Shown here one piece after another: positions 32,796-43,745 of a DNA stretch of 49,322 bases. The translations under genes were made by a program, and so were the position numbers. Under the pieces are notes generated by a model. That model worked only from the letters and a program-made list of their open reading frames with translations, had not been told where the DNA came from and ran no database searches. Numbering within the stretch: position 1 is the first letter of the stretch; every line of letters begins with the position of its first letter. The DNA is taken from positions 529,595 through 578,916 of the forward strand of contig NW_020170429.1 of the NCBI RefSeq assembly GCF_000524195.1, given 5' to 3'. This DNA is from Echinococcus granulosus (taxonomy: Eukaryota > Platyhelminthes > Cestoda > Cyclophyllidea > Taeniidae).

Positions 32796-32960
32796 AAGAT
32801 TAGCCGCCATCTTTGCTCAAGAGGGATAACTCATGCCAAACGCTGCAAGAGCGGTCAGTTCGCTATACAAAAGTAATGTGATACGCGCGTAGAAAAACTG
32901 CCCCCCGTAGCAGGGCAACAAACGCACTAGCGATACATGGCCCTCTATTTACTGGGAACT
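32796..32960 (-). promoter_or_regulatory. CpG-rich patch with YY1-type motif and possible minus-strand start
   Basis: CpG-richer patch (agcggtcagttcgc, gatacgcgcgtag) directly beyond the ARHGAP39 3' end. On the minus strand aaagATGGCGGC (ATG at 32810-32808) is a textbook YY1/initiator-codon context, followed by five codons (MAANL) and a possible donor, gtgtaa. A minus-strand promoter or first exon is possible, but no downstream exon was found. Confidence 0.22.
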
Positions 32961-33005
32961 AACGGCTAATCATTGACGCGTGCTTAATGCATCCTTAGAG
33001 GGTAG

Positions 33006-33105
33006 NNNNNNNNNNNNNNNNNNNNNNNNNNNNNNNNNNNNNNNNNNNNNNNNNNNNNNNNNNNNNNNNNNNNNNNNNNNNNNNNNNNNNNNNNNNNNNN
33101 NNNNN
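33006..33105. other. Assembly gap (100 N)
   Basis: Exactly 100 unknown bases right of ARHGAP39. Order and distance of the sequences on either side depend on the scaffolding. Confidence 0.99.
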
Positions 33106-33974
33106 TGGTAGGCACTTGGGCCTCGAATGCCTGTTTAATGAGCGCCATTTTACATGATTAAAGCACATCCAATGTTGCCACACCCGTTCTCCTTCTTTAT
33201 TAACTTTAAATCTTCATTGTGTATTCTAGACCTTGATTTTTTCATGTAGTTTTGGAGGCAGGCTCTCTAATAAATAGCCTCGGAATCGTCTAGTTCAACC
33301 GCACTGAAAATCTGAATGCAAAATGAGCGCTTTTATTCAACCTGTCAAATGTATTATAATTTCTTCTTGACCCTGTTCTCATTGCGCCTGTTTTTTAATA
33401 CTTTTTTTAGAAGCCAGAAGGTTGATTGATCTTAAGGTAGAGGAATTTAGATCAAGTAATCCTATACCAAGTCGTAATGCGATATCAAGAACTACGCTAG
33501 GTGGAAAATGGAATATTTCTCACATGAGTTTTGGAAGCATTTTGCCTTCGAAATAAAAGTGGAAACGATTACTAAGGGGTGGTTTTGTTTAGTCCTACTA
33601 ATTGGACCTTCAATGAAAACGTGAGACTTGAAGTCGGGACATTTCCCGTTTATAGGTCTAAACTGTTTTGAACTATCCGTCATTTACAATTAATCGCTTT
33701 TTTGATGTCTGAATGTGAATAATGACCTAAAAGTTACATATGTAGAGAACTCAATTGTGAAGGTGCAAGTCTAGGTAGATCGTTTACCTACCTGTGGATA
33801 GCAGGCTCCCAAATCATTAGCTCGCATCTTTCGTACAGACTCCAATCAAGATTAAACTCAGGCTCGTGTAGATATACCATTTTCACCCATTCAAGGGGAG
33901 TTCTAGCACTTATGTAAACAAAGCAAGTGCGAAATTTTTATTAGAAATGGGAATTTAAGGGAGCTGACAAAATC
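33106..33974. other. Intergenic sequence right of gap, unassigned
   Basis: AT-rich sequence between the assembly gap and repeat B1. I see no exon, RNA gene or repeat. Confidence 0.6.
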
Positions 33975-34250
33975 GGCGATTATAAGGTGACCAAAAAGTT
34001 CCTACGGCTGTCCACACAGCTGGCTGCAATGATCTGCACCTGGTCGAGACTTGAGAATCCAAACAATCATTTATGCCTGCGTATTTTACGCCATGAACTT
34101 ACGTTTGTCCATCGAGCACGGGACTCAACATTGTACGCTCTACCCTATTCCTCCCCATTTAAGCCCAACCTCATACCAAAAGGTGCTGATTGAACCAAAT
34201 GGCCGGGCTTCAATCCTGTCCACTTTGCGAATCTAGGTTGACTTCATTCC
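33975..34250 (-). mobile_element. Interspersed repeat family B, copy B1
   Basis: About 270 bp whose reverse complement matches 35228-35512 along its whole length, for example aaaagttc..acggctgtccacaca, tgcacctggtcg.gactt, atcgagc.cgggactca, cctccccattt and aaggtgctg.(t)tgaaccaaatgg. I estimate 75-80% identity by eye. Strand is given in the B2 sense. It does not encode a recognisable protein. Confidence 0.8.
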
Positions 34251-34414
34251 CGTGTTTTAGAAGCACCTAGTCAAGTTCACTACGTAGCACCTAGATGAGG
34301 TGCAAACGCTTTAAACGACTTGAACGGTTTTGATAATGAATTTTATTGCTTTGATTATTTGTTTAACTCTGTTTTGGCTTCGTAGACACTGAGCGCTCCG
34401 CGATGGTATTTCTG

Positions 34415-34520
34415 CCTGGCCTGGCATGCCAGTAGTTCTCAGGCCTTCTCTACGTCGGCAATACATATTCTGTCCAAGTGCTATGCCTTTTTGTGTTCAT
34501 GGAATTTCCGGAGCACTATA
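34415..34520 (+). repeat. Interspersed repeat family A, copy 3 (partial)
   Basis: Resembles the 3' half of the copies at 2648-2844 and 2954-3153: ctggcatgccagtag, gccttctct, aatacatattctg.ccaagt, ttcatggaatttc.gga. Lies between family B copies B1 and B2. Confidence 0.6.
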
Positions 34521-34636
34521 GAATCATTCAAAGAGGGACTGGAAAGATTCCCTAGCCTTAGCGATCCCGAAGGACTACGTATCGCTAGTGACGCGTCAGC
34601 TCGAGATTAATGCAGCAAAAACAACTTTCAGTCATG

Positions 34637-34681
34637 TTTGACGCTAGTGATGCAACAATTGGCCTGTATCTTCATCAATTC
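34637..34681 (+). pseudogene. Short retroelement RNase H-like fragment
   Basis: Reads FDASDATIGLYLHQF before a stop. The pattern DASD..IG..L.Q is the start of the RNase H domain of Ty3/gypsy-type polyproteins. Flanking codons in the same frame are broken by stops and lack the next expected motif, so if real it is a small decayed scrap. Confidence 0.3.
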
Positions 34682-35227
34682 TGATCCAATGTGCAATACA
34701 AACCAATGATGACTAAGGTTTCACATTTAAACGTCATGAAACAGTCAGTTTCAATTAGCTGAACGAGCCTGATCTTTCTTACTGTTAGCAACAGATCTAC
34801 ATTATTTAGAAATGGATAACAATTGCTACTATTTTTAGGCGATCGAGGCCTTTCCACGCCTAAAACCCAATAATTATCTGACTTATACTTTAAAAGATCG
34901 TAAAATTTTGAAGTACAGGAATAGAAATTGAACACATTATAAACTAAACACAATTTTGTAAGAAAATAAACGATTATTTCCAAAATTCCAAGCAGTTAGC
35001 TTATTCTTGGCAAATAAAGGTCTCCATTCAGAACATAATGAACATTCTTTTAGCACACATTTTTTCAAATGTCAAGCTGAATTCCTAAACTTCTGGCATA
35101 ACTCGTATGTCAATTCTATTTGGGTGGTAGCCTGATGGCTAAAAATATTTTCATTGATACATATTAAACGCAAAAAGCTTATGGACATATTCACCGAAAT
35201 AACTACCGTGACAAGCTGTAATCCCTT

Positions 35228-35512
35228 CTCGACGTTAGAGATGGGACAAGTTGGATTCGTAAAGTTGACAGGCTCGAATCCCAGCCATTTGGTTCAGCCA
35301 GCACCTTATGCTATGACGTTGGGATCAAATGGGGAGGAAAGTGGCAGCCCGCACTAAGATGAGTCCCGGACTCGACGGACAAACGTATGTCTACGGTGTA
35401 CAATGCATGCATCTAAACGATTGTTTGAATTTGCAAGTCCCGACCAGGTGCAGGCCATTGCAATTAGATGTGTGGACAGCCGTGCGAACTTTTCGATCAC
35501 CTGATAAAATTC
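35228..35512 (+). mobile_element. Interspersed repeat family B, copy B2
   Basis: Inverted partner of B1, about 0.98 kb away. It contains a stretch close to a pol III B box, GGCTCGAATCC at 35271-35281, preceded by a weak A-box-like tgggacaagttgg at 35242-35254; the spacing is shorter than in a tRNA. A SINE with a decayed tRNA-like head is one reading. A terminal inverted pair of a ~1.5 kb element (33975-35512) is another, but copies B3 and B4 are solitary, which favours independent insertions. Confidence 0.75.
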
Positions 35513-37640
35513 AATCTTGAAGGCTTAGGTCAAGGAGACCGTCTACCCGTTTCTAATTGTCACAGTATTTTGCACAGAATTCTATGTTTATTACCCGAAC
35601 TGCCTGCATTTTTATCATTTGTGGAACTGAGGTCTCCTAAAAACGCTTATAATTCCCACCCATTTAATGGCTTTCATAAATAAACTTGTAGTAAATACTT
35701 CCTCCTATTCCTTTTCTCATAATAACTTGACATTATCTGAAATCTTCAGCAACTATATCATCTGAACTAGCAGTTGGTAAGACTTTTGACAAGTAGCAAA
35801 CCTTCCATATTCAAGGAAGTCTTAAATATTTTGCCTGTTCTGACTCTAATTTGGTTGTGGAGAGGTTAAGGTAGTTATTGGCGATCTGAAAATTAGAAAT
35901 TGGTTTTATTTATGACTCGGAAAGGCAAAGCCTAAAATCTCCCCTTCATCTGCTCAATCGCCAGCGTCTACTTATTAGTTCGGCAGTTGTGATGCCGCTG
36001 TGCATCTGCGGGCTTGCGCGCATGAGTTATGTGTTCTCTGCTTCGCCATTTCAAGCATATTTTTGACCTATGGATGAGTCACATCCCCAGATTCTTGGCT
36101 ATCCTGGCCATAACCATTAATATCCGTAGCTCCAGGTCTGTCCGCGCTTGAAATGGCGAGAAAGACGGATTTAAAACCGAAGCATCTGCTCCCTCTACTT
36201 CCAGTGACTTTACTACTAGTGTTTACTTAACCATCCTTTTCTCGATACAGAACACTGCGTTGTATGAGGACTTTTGATTTCGTGTCCAAGCTTCACTACT
36301 TGATCCAAGTTCCTATAAATATATAATTATCTTTTCAGGCTCAGAGGCGATATTCCTCGGAAAGAAAAGACCTGAATTTGGAGGTTATGCTGATCTTTTG
36401 CTTGAAAATGGCTCTTAAATGTCGCGTTATTCTGTAGGAACGCTAAATCCCGTTTGAAAGCGCCCTAGTTGGAACTCAAAAGTATAATGCTTTGAATGAT
36501 TATTAGTTGATTAAGCACTATAGGTGAGATATTACCTTAATCATCCACACATTACATTGATCATAAAGTGTGGTCGGAGTGAAGGATGGATACATATATC
36601 TAGCTTTCAAACGCATTTTGAATATAACTGAGGCCTCTTTTACTAAGTTTTCTATTTCTTAAAAGTGAATTTATGCACCGCTTTGCCTTGATTAGACGAT
36701 TTCACATCCTCACCAACGTACTGAATCAGATTTGCTGTTGCAATTGGTTACTTTAATTTGGAGCTTGAAAGCGGATAGACTCGCCTATTCATAATAATGA
36801 TGAGGGAATTGTGAAAACTATTCTTGTATGAGTTATTCATCTGAATGGCGAATTCGTTTAGTCAGAGGTATTTGATTGGCTAAATCTTCCATAGGCACTG
36901 ATCGTGAAGAGGTTTATGTAAAGGTCAGTCACAATACGACCACAATCAGCAATACCTCGTTCCCACTTAAAACACCGAAAGATTGAATGCCGATTTGGCT
37001 TAATAATCACATAAATGAGTTCACCAAAGGTGATAGATACATGTGAAGCAATTTAAATAGCATATATTTTTATTGCCGGTAAGTAACAAAACTAAGCCCC
37101 ATTACACTATGGTACAATAGCTGTATCTTAAGTATGAGAAATAAACACAAAATAGTTGTAACGGATTTGTAATTACATATGTGAAACACCTTGTGATACG
37201 AAAGGGGTAAAATTTTTCTCAAAAGTTATCGTATCAAAAGCGGAAACAGGTGTGTTCTAGGCAGGAAAGAAACCATTCACTGCACTTTGCTGACATCCAT
37301 ATTATTTGCCATATTCTTTTGGCATCCTAGAAGCATTGTCATCACGAGATTAATGGGTACATCCCAAAAATCAACTAATTCTAGTCGTTGTAGTCAGGTC
37401 TCATTCGATTCTATTGTTATTTGCGCACTTAGTGCGAAATTGTTAGTATTTTTGTTGAATTCGTTTCAGTAACTCCAAGGGATTTAAGGCAACAAGGGTT
37501 ACTTGTCTATTTGTCGAGATTTGACCACGTCCAATCAAATCTACCTTTTGGAGGCGTTGCGTTAAATGCACTTAATCAGAGACAGCTTATGCCATTTCGT
37601 CAGCCCACCTGTAATGCCACTATCCACTATTTCATTTAGC
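35513..37640. other. Intergenic sequence, unassigned
   Basis: AT-rich; no gene recognised. It contains a 13-bp perfect inverted repeat (36044-36056 and 36146-36158), listed separately. If the minus-strand candidate exon at 37821-37874 is real, this could be its intron. Confidence 0.55.
36044..36158. repeat. 13-bp perfect inverted repeat (stem-loop or MITE-like)
   Basis: CGCCATTTCAAGC at 36044-36056 pairs with GCTTGAAATGGCG at 36146-36158, enclosing about 89 bp. This could be a long hairpin, the ends of a tiny transposon remnant, or two opposed binding sites. Confidence 0.6.
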
Positions 37641-37945
37641 GATCGAACTCCTCCTTTTTCTACTTCCCACTCGTTCGCCTTTTGGCACATTTACAAAGTT
37701 GGTAACTCCTCTGGGAGGTTTCGGTAAATTCAAACACGGCAGGCCTTTGTTGTCATCACCGCCACAGCAGTTGCTAGGGCGGTTGCAACTGCGTGCGTAA
37801 ACACACGCATACGTCCTTACCTCACGGGCAATGTTATTACCTCTTGCTAATCCCGCCCCTTTCTGCTGAATCATCGCGCAAACCCGCACACCGAAATTTG
37901 ACTTTGGCGCGCCCACCTTCTTTTGTTAATTTCTGATTGGTTAGT
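37640..37945 (-). promoter_or_regulatory. CpG-rich promoter-like island with candidate minus-strand first exon
   Basis: An island of CpG-dense sequence in an AT-rich region, with GC box CCCGCCCC (37852-37859), E2F-type TTTGGCGC (37903-37910) within palindrome GGCGCGCC, and a CCAAT box in reverse (ATTGG, 37936-37940). On the minus strand an ATG at 37874 opens 18 codons (MIQQKGAGLARGNNIARE) ending exactly at a strong donor, GAG/gtaagg (37820-37815). This looks like a promoter and first exon of a minus-strand gene or lncRNA. No later exon was identified, so the gene is unknown. Confidence 0.4.
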
Positions 37946-39597
37946 CCGTCAACCTCTTACTTTCGCTTTGCAGGCAGGTGGTGTGGCTTTTGAACCACGG
38001 AACATAGAGAACGATTATATTTAACACTGAATTACAGAGTTTATATCATTCCTATTATCCGTATCATTAAGCAGTGTTACGACGAAGGAACAGGTTGGTA
38101 ATCTCGTGGAGACCTTTTATTGTCACACCAAAGTACATCCCGCTTACAGTATTGACTTTGTCCTCACGCGTTTCAGTCATATATTTTGGCTTTGAAAAAG
38201 TATGTTACCTATTAAAATTAATTTGCCTTTCGTTAGTGTGATTCTCGACGTTGCTGTAGAAGACTCAAACACTAGGAGGGTGGCTAGCACGGCGTGCTTA
38301 GCTGACTTTGGCTGTGTCCATTAGTCAGCCTCTGGCTGAGCGAATTTGGAGTAACTATTTCATCTACTCTTTAGCATCCCCACTGATGATTCATTCATCA
38401 ATTCCTTCCCTCCCGCTTATCACTTGCATGCACAATCCCTCTTCCCGCCTTAGCATTTTATGTTTATCTGACTTGGTAGATTTGGGTCGCCATGAGTAAA
38501 GTTAGAGCAAGGCTTGTTTAGGGGACACTTCCATTAAAACTTTAGGACAGTTAGATAATAGTTTTAGTGGCTTTATTAGTTCAAGTGGATCTTGAAATGA
38601 ACTGCTAGTTTTAACGGATCTCCACGCTACCAAGACTTCCTAATTAGCAGTTTCTAATTGCCATTTCGTAACCATGAGGATGACCCCTCATAGTTTGAAA
38701 TATCCCTCGTAGCGCCAGGGTAATAAAGCATTACACTGTAAGCAACCACGTAAATTCTTGAGATTATTATTAGTAACAAGTAAGGAATTTCTGAAAATTT
38801 CTGAAAATATTTTAGTCGTTTTTAAATGCTTAAAATCCCTTACGTCAAGTAACCCCCACTTCTGTTGCACTTTAATTTTGCATCTCTCTATTCTATTTTT
38901 CATGCTATTGCTGAATGGCAATGCTGAGAAAAGGCGGAAACTATTACCTGGCCAATTATTACCATGGGAATGCGAAGGATGAGGAAAAGTACAGTACCTC
39001 TCTCCTATTTCATCCTCAAGTACAACTCTTCCCACATTTTAGTTATGCAGCGATATGAGGTGTAAAGTCTTGTTCCGAGCTGTCCTGTAAGGATGGGACG
39101 CAGATTTTCCACTCATTGACTGTCTGACTATTTTCGACTTTTTATCAAGAAGGAGTTTGTCTTGCAGATTTTCGAGTTGTACTGAGTTACAGTAGGTAGA
39201 TAGAGCTCGACATAGTCACTTGAGGATAAAGCCTTGCTTACCTTGGAAGTGTGAGGATAAGTTAGGAGCAAATGGTGCGCTCGTTGACTCAACGTCTCAC
39301 TACGCATAAAAGCCACTTCACGTCACAGGCTACCCAATCAACTGGTCGATCAGGTATTCAGTTAGCAAACAGGCTGAAATGCAAGACATGATTTTATGAC
39401 TTATGTGAAAAAAGTGAAAAACAAACAGTCTTTCAAGCTGATTATCATCTTGTTTTAATTCATGGCATGTGGCTCCTTTTCACGTAGAGTCTTAGATTCA
39501 ACCGCAATCATCCGAATCGATTAAACCATTTGAATTTGAATGGTACGTTTTTCCATCCCCTGCATACAAAACTTGACGAAAAACATCTTTTACATTC
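37946..39597. other. Intergenic sequence, unassigned
   Basis: No gene, RNA or repeat recognised. Open frames here (for instance on minus at 38688-39035) look random in composition. Confidence 0.55.
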
Positions 39598-39800
39598 GGG
39601 TCGAGTTAAACGCGACCCGTAAAGCAGGTAGGGTCACCTCACAGCCATCAGTTTTAATCAGTATTTGATGGTATGCGTTTGTGTTCTTATGAAGAAGCGA
39701 ATGCTAGTCTGGACAATGCAGAGACCGGCGCTTGATGATGTTGCATGATGCATGCATTTAAAAACTAGCATGCGTTTTGCAAGTCATAACAAGTTAAAAC
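39598..39800 (+). mobile_element. Interspersed repeat family B, copy B4 (diverged)
   Basis: Diverged copy in B2 orientation. Landmarks in the same order are cccgtaaag, cagccat, tggtatg, the ccgg block and ..atgcatgcatttaaa..ttgcaagtc. Alignment by eye only; weaker than B1/B2. Confidence 0.5.
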
Positions 39801-40199
39801 AACTCATTGCAATGAACTACATCAAAATCACATGAACTTCTCTGACCTCCTGAGATATATCAAGTTGTAGTGCATAATCTCATGCCAATTCCTTTACTAA
39901 GGAAGATACAAAATGTACCAAAAATTGTTAGTCCAAAATAAGTCATTTTCCCTTAATTTATGAAGAAATGTTGTTTTCAAGGCTCCATTTAAAGTGCATG
40001 TTTGTCCCTAAATTAGAGCACTTCAAATTACCGACAGAATAGTGCTTACGAATTCCACAAAACGGCGTCGCCTTTACCACATGTTTGTAACAATCAAATT
40101 CCTGTTCTTTCATGAAAAAATGGACGTAAATTTGTCCTTACAACAACTGCGCTTGAAGGGTCTCATGAGGTCGGCCTTTCTGCGGGCATAATGAAGGGC

Positions 40200-40380
40200 A
40201 TCTAAGCCTATTAATTCAATTAACAGTTGAATGCCTATCGATAATGCCGACTTCTTCGTTCTCGCCTTAGGCAGCTGTAACTAACAGCTGATTATCGATC
40301 GCCTCGTCATGTGCGTTTGTAAAAGACCACCACAGCTGACTATCGATCGATGACGAGCGGATAATTTGTTTCGGTACCAG
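40200..40380. promoter_or_regulatory. Enhancer-like motif cluster: three CAGCTG E-boxes and four ATCGAT sites
   Basis: CAGCTG occurs at 40272-40277, 40285-40290 and 40332-40337; ATCGAT at 40237-40242, 40294-40299, 40342-40347 and 40346-40351. A 17-bp composite (CAGCTGATTATCGATCG, 40285-40301) recurs with one change at 40332-40348. An 8-bp CTCGTCAT (40303-40310) follows the first copy and its inverse ATGACGAG (40350-40357) follows the second. Such organised E-box plus ATCGAT grammar suggests a cis-regulatory element. Function is inferred. Confidence 0.45.
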
Positions 40381-43300
40381 GCAATTATTGATTGCAGCAT
40401 GCAACTCATTAGCCAAGCATTGCACTGCAAATGCGACCCCTTTTAGCGGTTAAATGGATACTTCGATTACGTGCGCATAGATATTTTGTTTTTTATTAAC
40501 AAATCAAACACAGTCCATTTTTGAAGGGTATTTAGTTCCATAATCTTGTAGTGCGGGAATTGAATATTAAAAGGGGCCTTCTTCGACTGCCCAGCATTTC
40601 CCGTCAACATCGATTTCAATTGTTTATGACCATAATTACTTAACTCATATGGTTACGATTTTTCGTGTAATGTTTCAGCCATGATTACTAGCTGTTGATC
40701 ATTGTGCTAATTAACAAAAAAACAAACCTCCACTTGCGTGAACTGACATTTAAGAAGGCAGAAGGTATGCGAACGTGGAGTTAATTTCTGTGCTGAAAAA
40801 AATGTTTCGCTTTTGCTGTATTTATTAGGGATGGTTCAGGAGGATTTTATCACTTCCTCTGGTATAATATATCCGGCTTGTACTATTAAACGACTGGTTA
40901 GCCCTATTCATCCATATTGTTTGTTTATAGTAGATTATAAATATCTGTAAATTTAATCGTGGAAGTAGCCAACAATATCTATACATGATCTCAGGCTCCT
41001 TCTCACGATACCTAAGCTTTTCTTTATTCCATCGACCAAGTATTCTCTGGCAATAATCCAAAAGCCCAACGCGATTGGCGACATAGGCTTGATTTTCGCT
41101 ACAATTTTATCGTGTCTAGACTGTTTATGACTACTTTCAGTTCGTGAGTTAAACTCACTAAATGAGGTATGAAGTCATTTCGTTCTCAGAGGTACTATAC
41201 GGTTCAAATTATTTCTGACATACTCAACAAGTGTTTGATCAGGGAACTAGCCGTATAATCCTCTACTTACATACAAATATTAGGGTTTAAAATTTATTAA
41301 ACCCGATGGAATTCTATAAAGTATACGTCCATTGAGCCTAATCTTTGTTATGGTAAAATAGCATTTACGGGATTTTTCTTTTAAATTCTTTTAGTCAATT
41401 CTGAGAAAGTATTTAAGCATCTTTCATTTGTCGAGTTTGTCACTTTTAAATGGGATTGATAACTTGTCACATGAAGTCCTTAAGCTTGAGCATCGTTTCA
41501 TACCATGAAAAAACAGTTGTTTTTTTCTGTGCTTTAAAGACCACCAGCATTTGCAACTGTTTTTTTTTTGCGTTAGTCTCTTTTCAGAGAAATCAATGGT
41601 CTATTGTTTGGTCAGTGCATGCGTCAAAATAGCTATGCTTTTTCATGCTGAAACATTTTCATTTAGTAAGTTGATCCTCTTCTCTTTTTTGCAGCATGTT
41701 GTGAATAATGATTGAGTTTTTTCCATAGAAAGTAGAACTTTTTGCTTGCACAGGCTCTAGGTATAAACAAAGTGATAGTGATGAGTGGAATAGGTAATAG
41801 AATCTAGAAGTTGCAGAAACGTGAAGAGGTAATTTAAACTCGAACAGGATCTGACTCAACTGGTAAAGCATGGGTCTAGTTGGTGAACAGTTTCCTAGCA
41901 GAAAGTTCTGGTGAGACTAATTATATTTAAACCGTAATACACGACATGCTAATAAAGGTCTTCGTTACACGATTAATCTCAAAGCAGTCGGAAATTGCCA
42001 ACAGAAGTGTTTTGTTTTTTACTTTTACCAAACATGATTCAGCATAAGAGTCGCTCTACCTGACTAAGATTTGATGTTTTCTTAACAAAAAGCACCAAAA
42101 ATCATGCACTTTCTTTGGCTTATTTCGCACAGAAGGTTTCTGTTCAATTGCACTGACTTTTCTAATGTTGCAGTATACTTTACTCTTGGTTGTTTTTAAT
42201 ATTATTTAAAATTGATTACCGTATATTTCTTCATTTTGGTGTATTTTAAGGTTTGATAAGGTTTTGACTAGATACCAATTACCGGGAAAACAAAGTTACC
42301 AGCAAAAGCTGATTTTTTTCCTTGATGGAACAAATTGAGGTGACAAACGCTTCTTATTTTCAACAATTTTTGACCATTGAGATAGCATTGTATTATGAAA
42401 TTACTGACTTTTTTGTCTTTATGAAGAGGTTTAGTGGTTCATTTAATTATATGCTGGGATATTTTGCCAAAATGAGATCCCCTCAAGAAAGGTAAAGGAT
42501 TATGGCAGTGGCGTAATCAGATTACAAAGATAGCTGATTTTTTACTAACAATAAATCAGTAACTTTTATTTTTTGAACGCTGGTTGCAGCTGAGACTCAC
42601 TGAACCCATCATATCAGTCAGCGATGGGGCTGACGTAATTATTTTCTTTAACTATTTTGCAAAACTTACAAAAACTATGGCCTCCATGAGCGTCGACAAA
42701 GATGATTTTCTCTAAAAGACCCCAGTAACTTAGACAAGTAGCTCGCAAAACTAGAGAATAGTTTCCGCACTTTTGTTATTTGTGTGAACCCTGTCTCCAG
42801 TACATCCGACCTATCGTTGCAAATAGATATTAAATAACAATAAGCAATTGCTTAAGGACTGATGCGCGGAAACAAACTGGAATTCCTAGATTCTCGCAGA
42901 CTCAGTAGTTTCAGAGTTTTGAGTGTTTCCTGTTACTGACATCAAATGTGGATCCTAGAAATGGGTGATCTAGCATAAGGGTTTTCATCGTATATTAACT
43001 TTTAATTTGGCATTCATTATATAGGTTTGCTATAACGTTGTTTAAGTGCTTCTTAAGCGAATCGTAAACATTTCCATTTAACACTGATCTCACATAACTG
43101 ACCCTCAAATTCTGGAACAGAACAATCGGTACCGACTCGGCATGATTTGAACACCACAATGCACATTTCTTCTTTTAAGTTTTCTGTATGCCATTCGACC
43201 TTTAAAATTTGTTAGATGTACTTTATCATATTTGTCTACGTTTGACTCTGATTTGCTGAATCCGAGTTTGAAAATGCTTCGCTTGTGTAATTGATAAAGA

Positions 43301-43574
43301 TATATGCTTGTACCACAAGTGCCTACAAATACATGAGGAGCTTTTTAAGGAGTAAAAAACCTTTGCATACTACAGTCCGTTGATCCCTTCAATACATTCA
43401 ACATCTCAACAGCTTTGCAGTTCAGAATGCACCCTCTGATCATGGCACTGCAAGAATGTAAATGTAAATGACGCCACTTAAGTCATGTGTGAGTGCATTT
43501 TTGAAAGCACTTACTGCGTAAATATTAAACTATTAAAAACTTCGTATCATTTGTGGTACACCCCACTACAGTGA
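40381..43574. other. Intergenic sequence, unassigned
   Basis: AT-rich. TAATTA/ATTAAT-like homeodomain-type sites are frequent at 40380-40720 beside the motif cluster. No gene recognised. Confidence 0.55.
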
Positions 43575-43745
43575 GCTATTGTAACTTGCGGGGACTAGCA
43601 AAATAAATGTGATTGTTTAAATGCACAGCTATGCGAAGATTGTTCGGGCACGGTACTCTCTATTGTGTTTCAAACTATTTCACTCTTCATTCTAACCCTA
43701 CTTCATACCATAGAATCTTTGTTAGGACTGATACTTGTGATTTAA
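43575..43745 (-). mobile_element. Interspersed repeat family B, copy B3 (diverged)
   Basis: Matches B1 on the plus strand: ggggactagcaaa, gattgtttaaatgca, cgggcacggtactc, aaccctacttcatacca. The apparent protein similarity between open frames here and in B1 (HGT..C..PTSY) comes from this shared repeat. Confidence 0.55.

Noticed and set aside
35242..35281. A possible tRNA gene from A-box-like and B-box-like sequences
   Set aside because: The spacing between the boxes is too short and no acceptor or anticodon stem can be folded; treated only as a possible SINE head.
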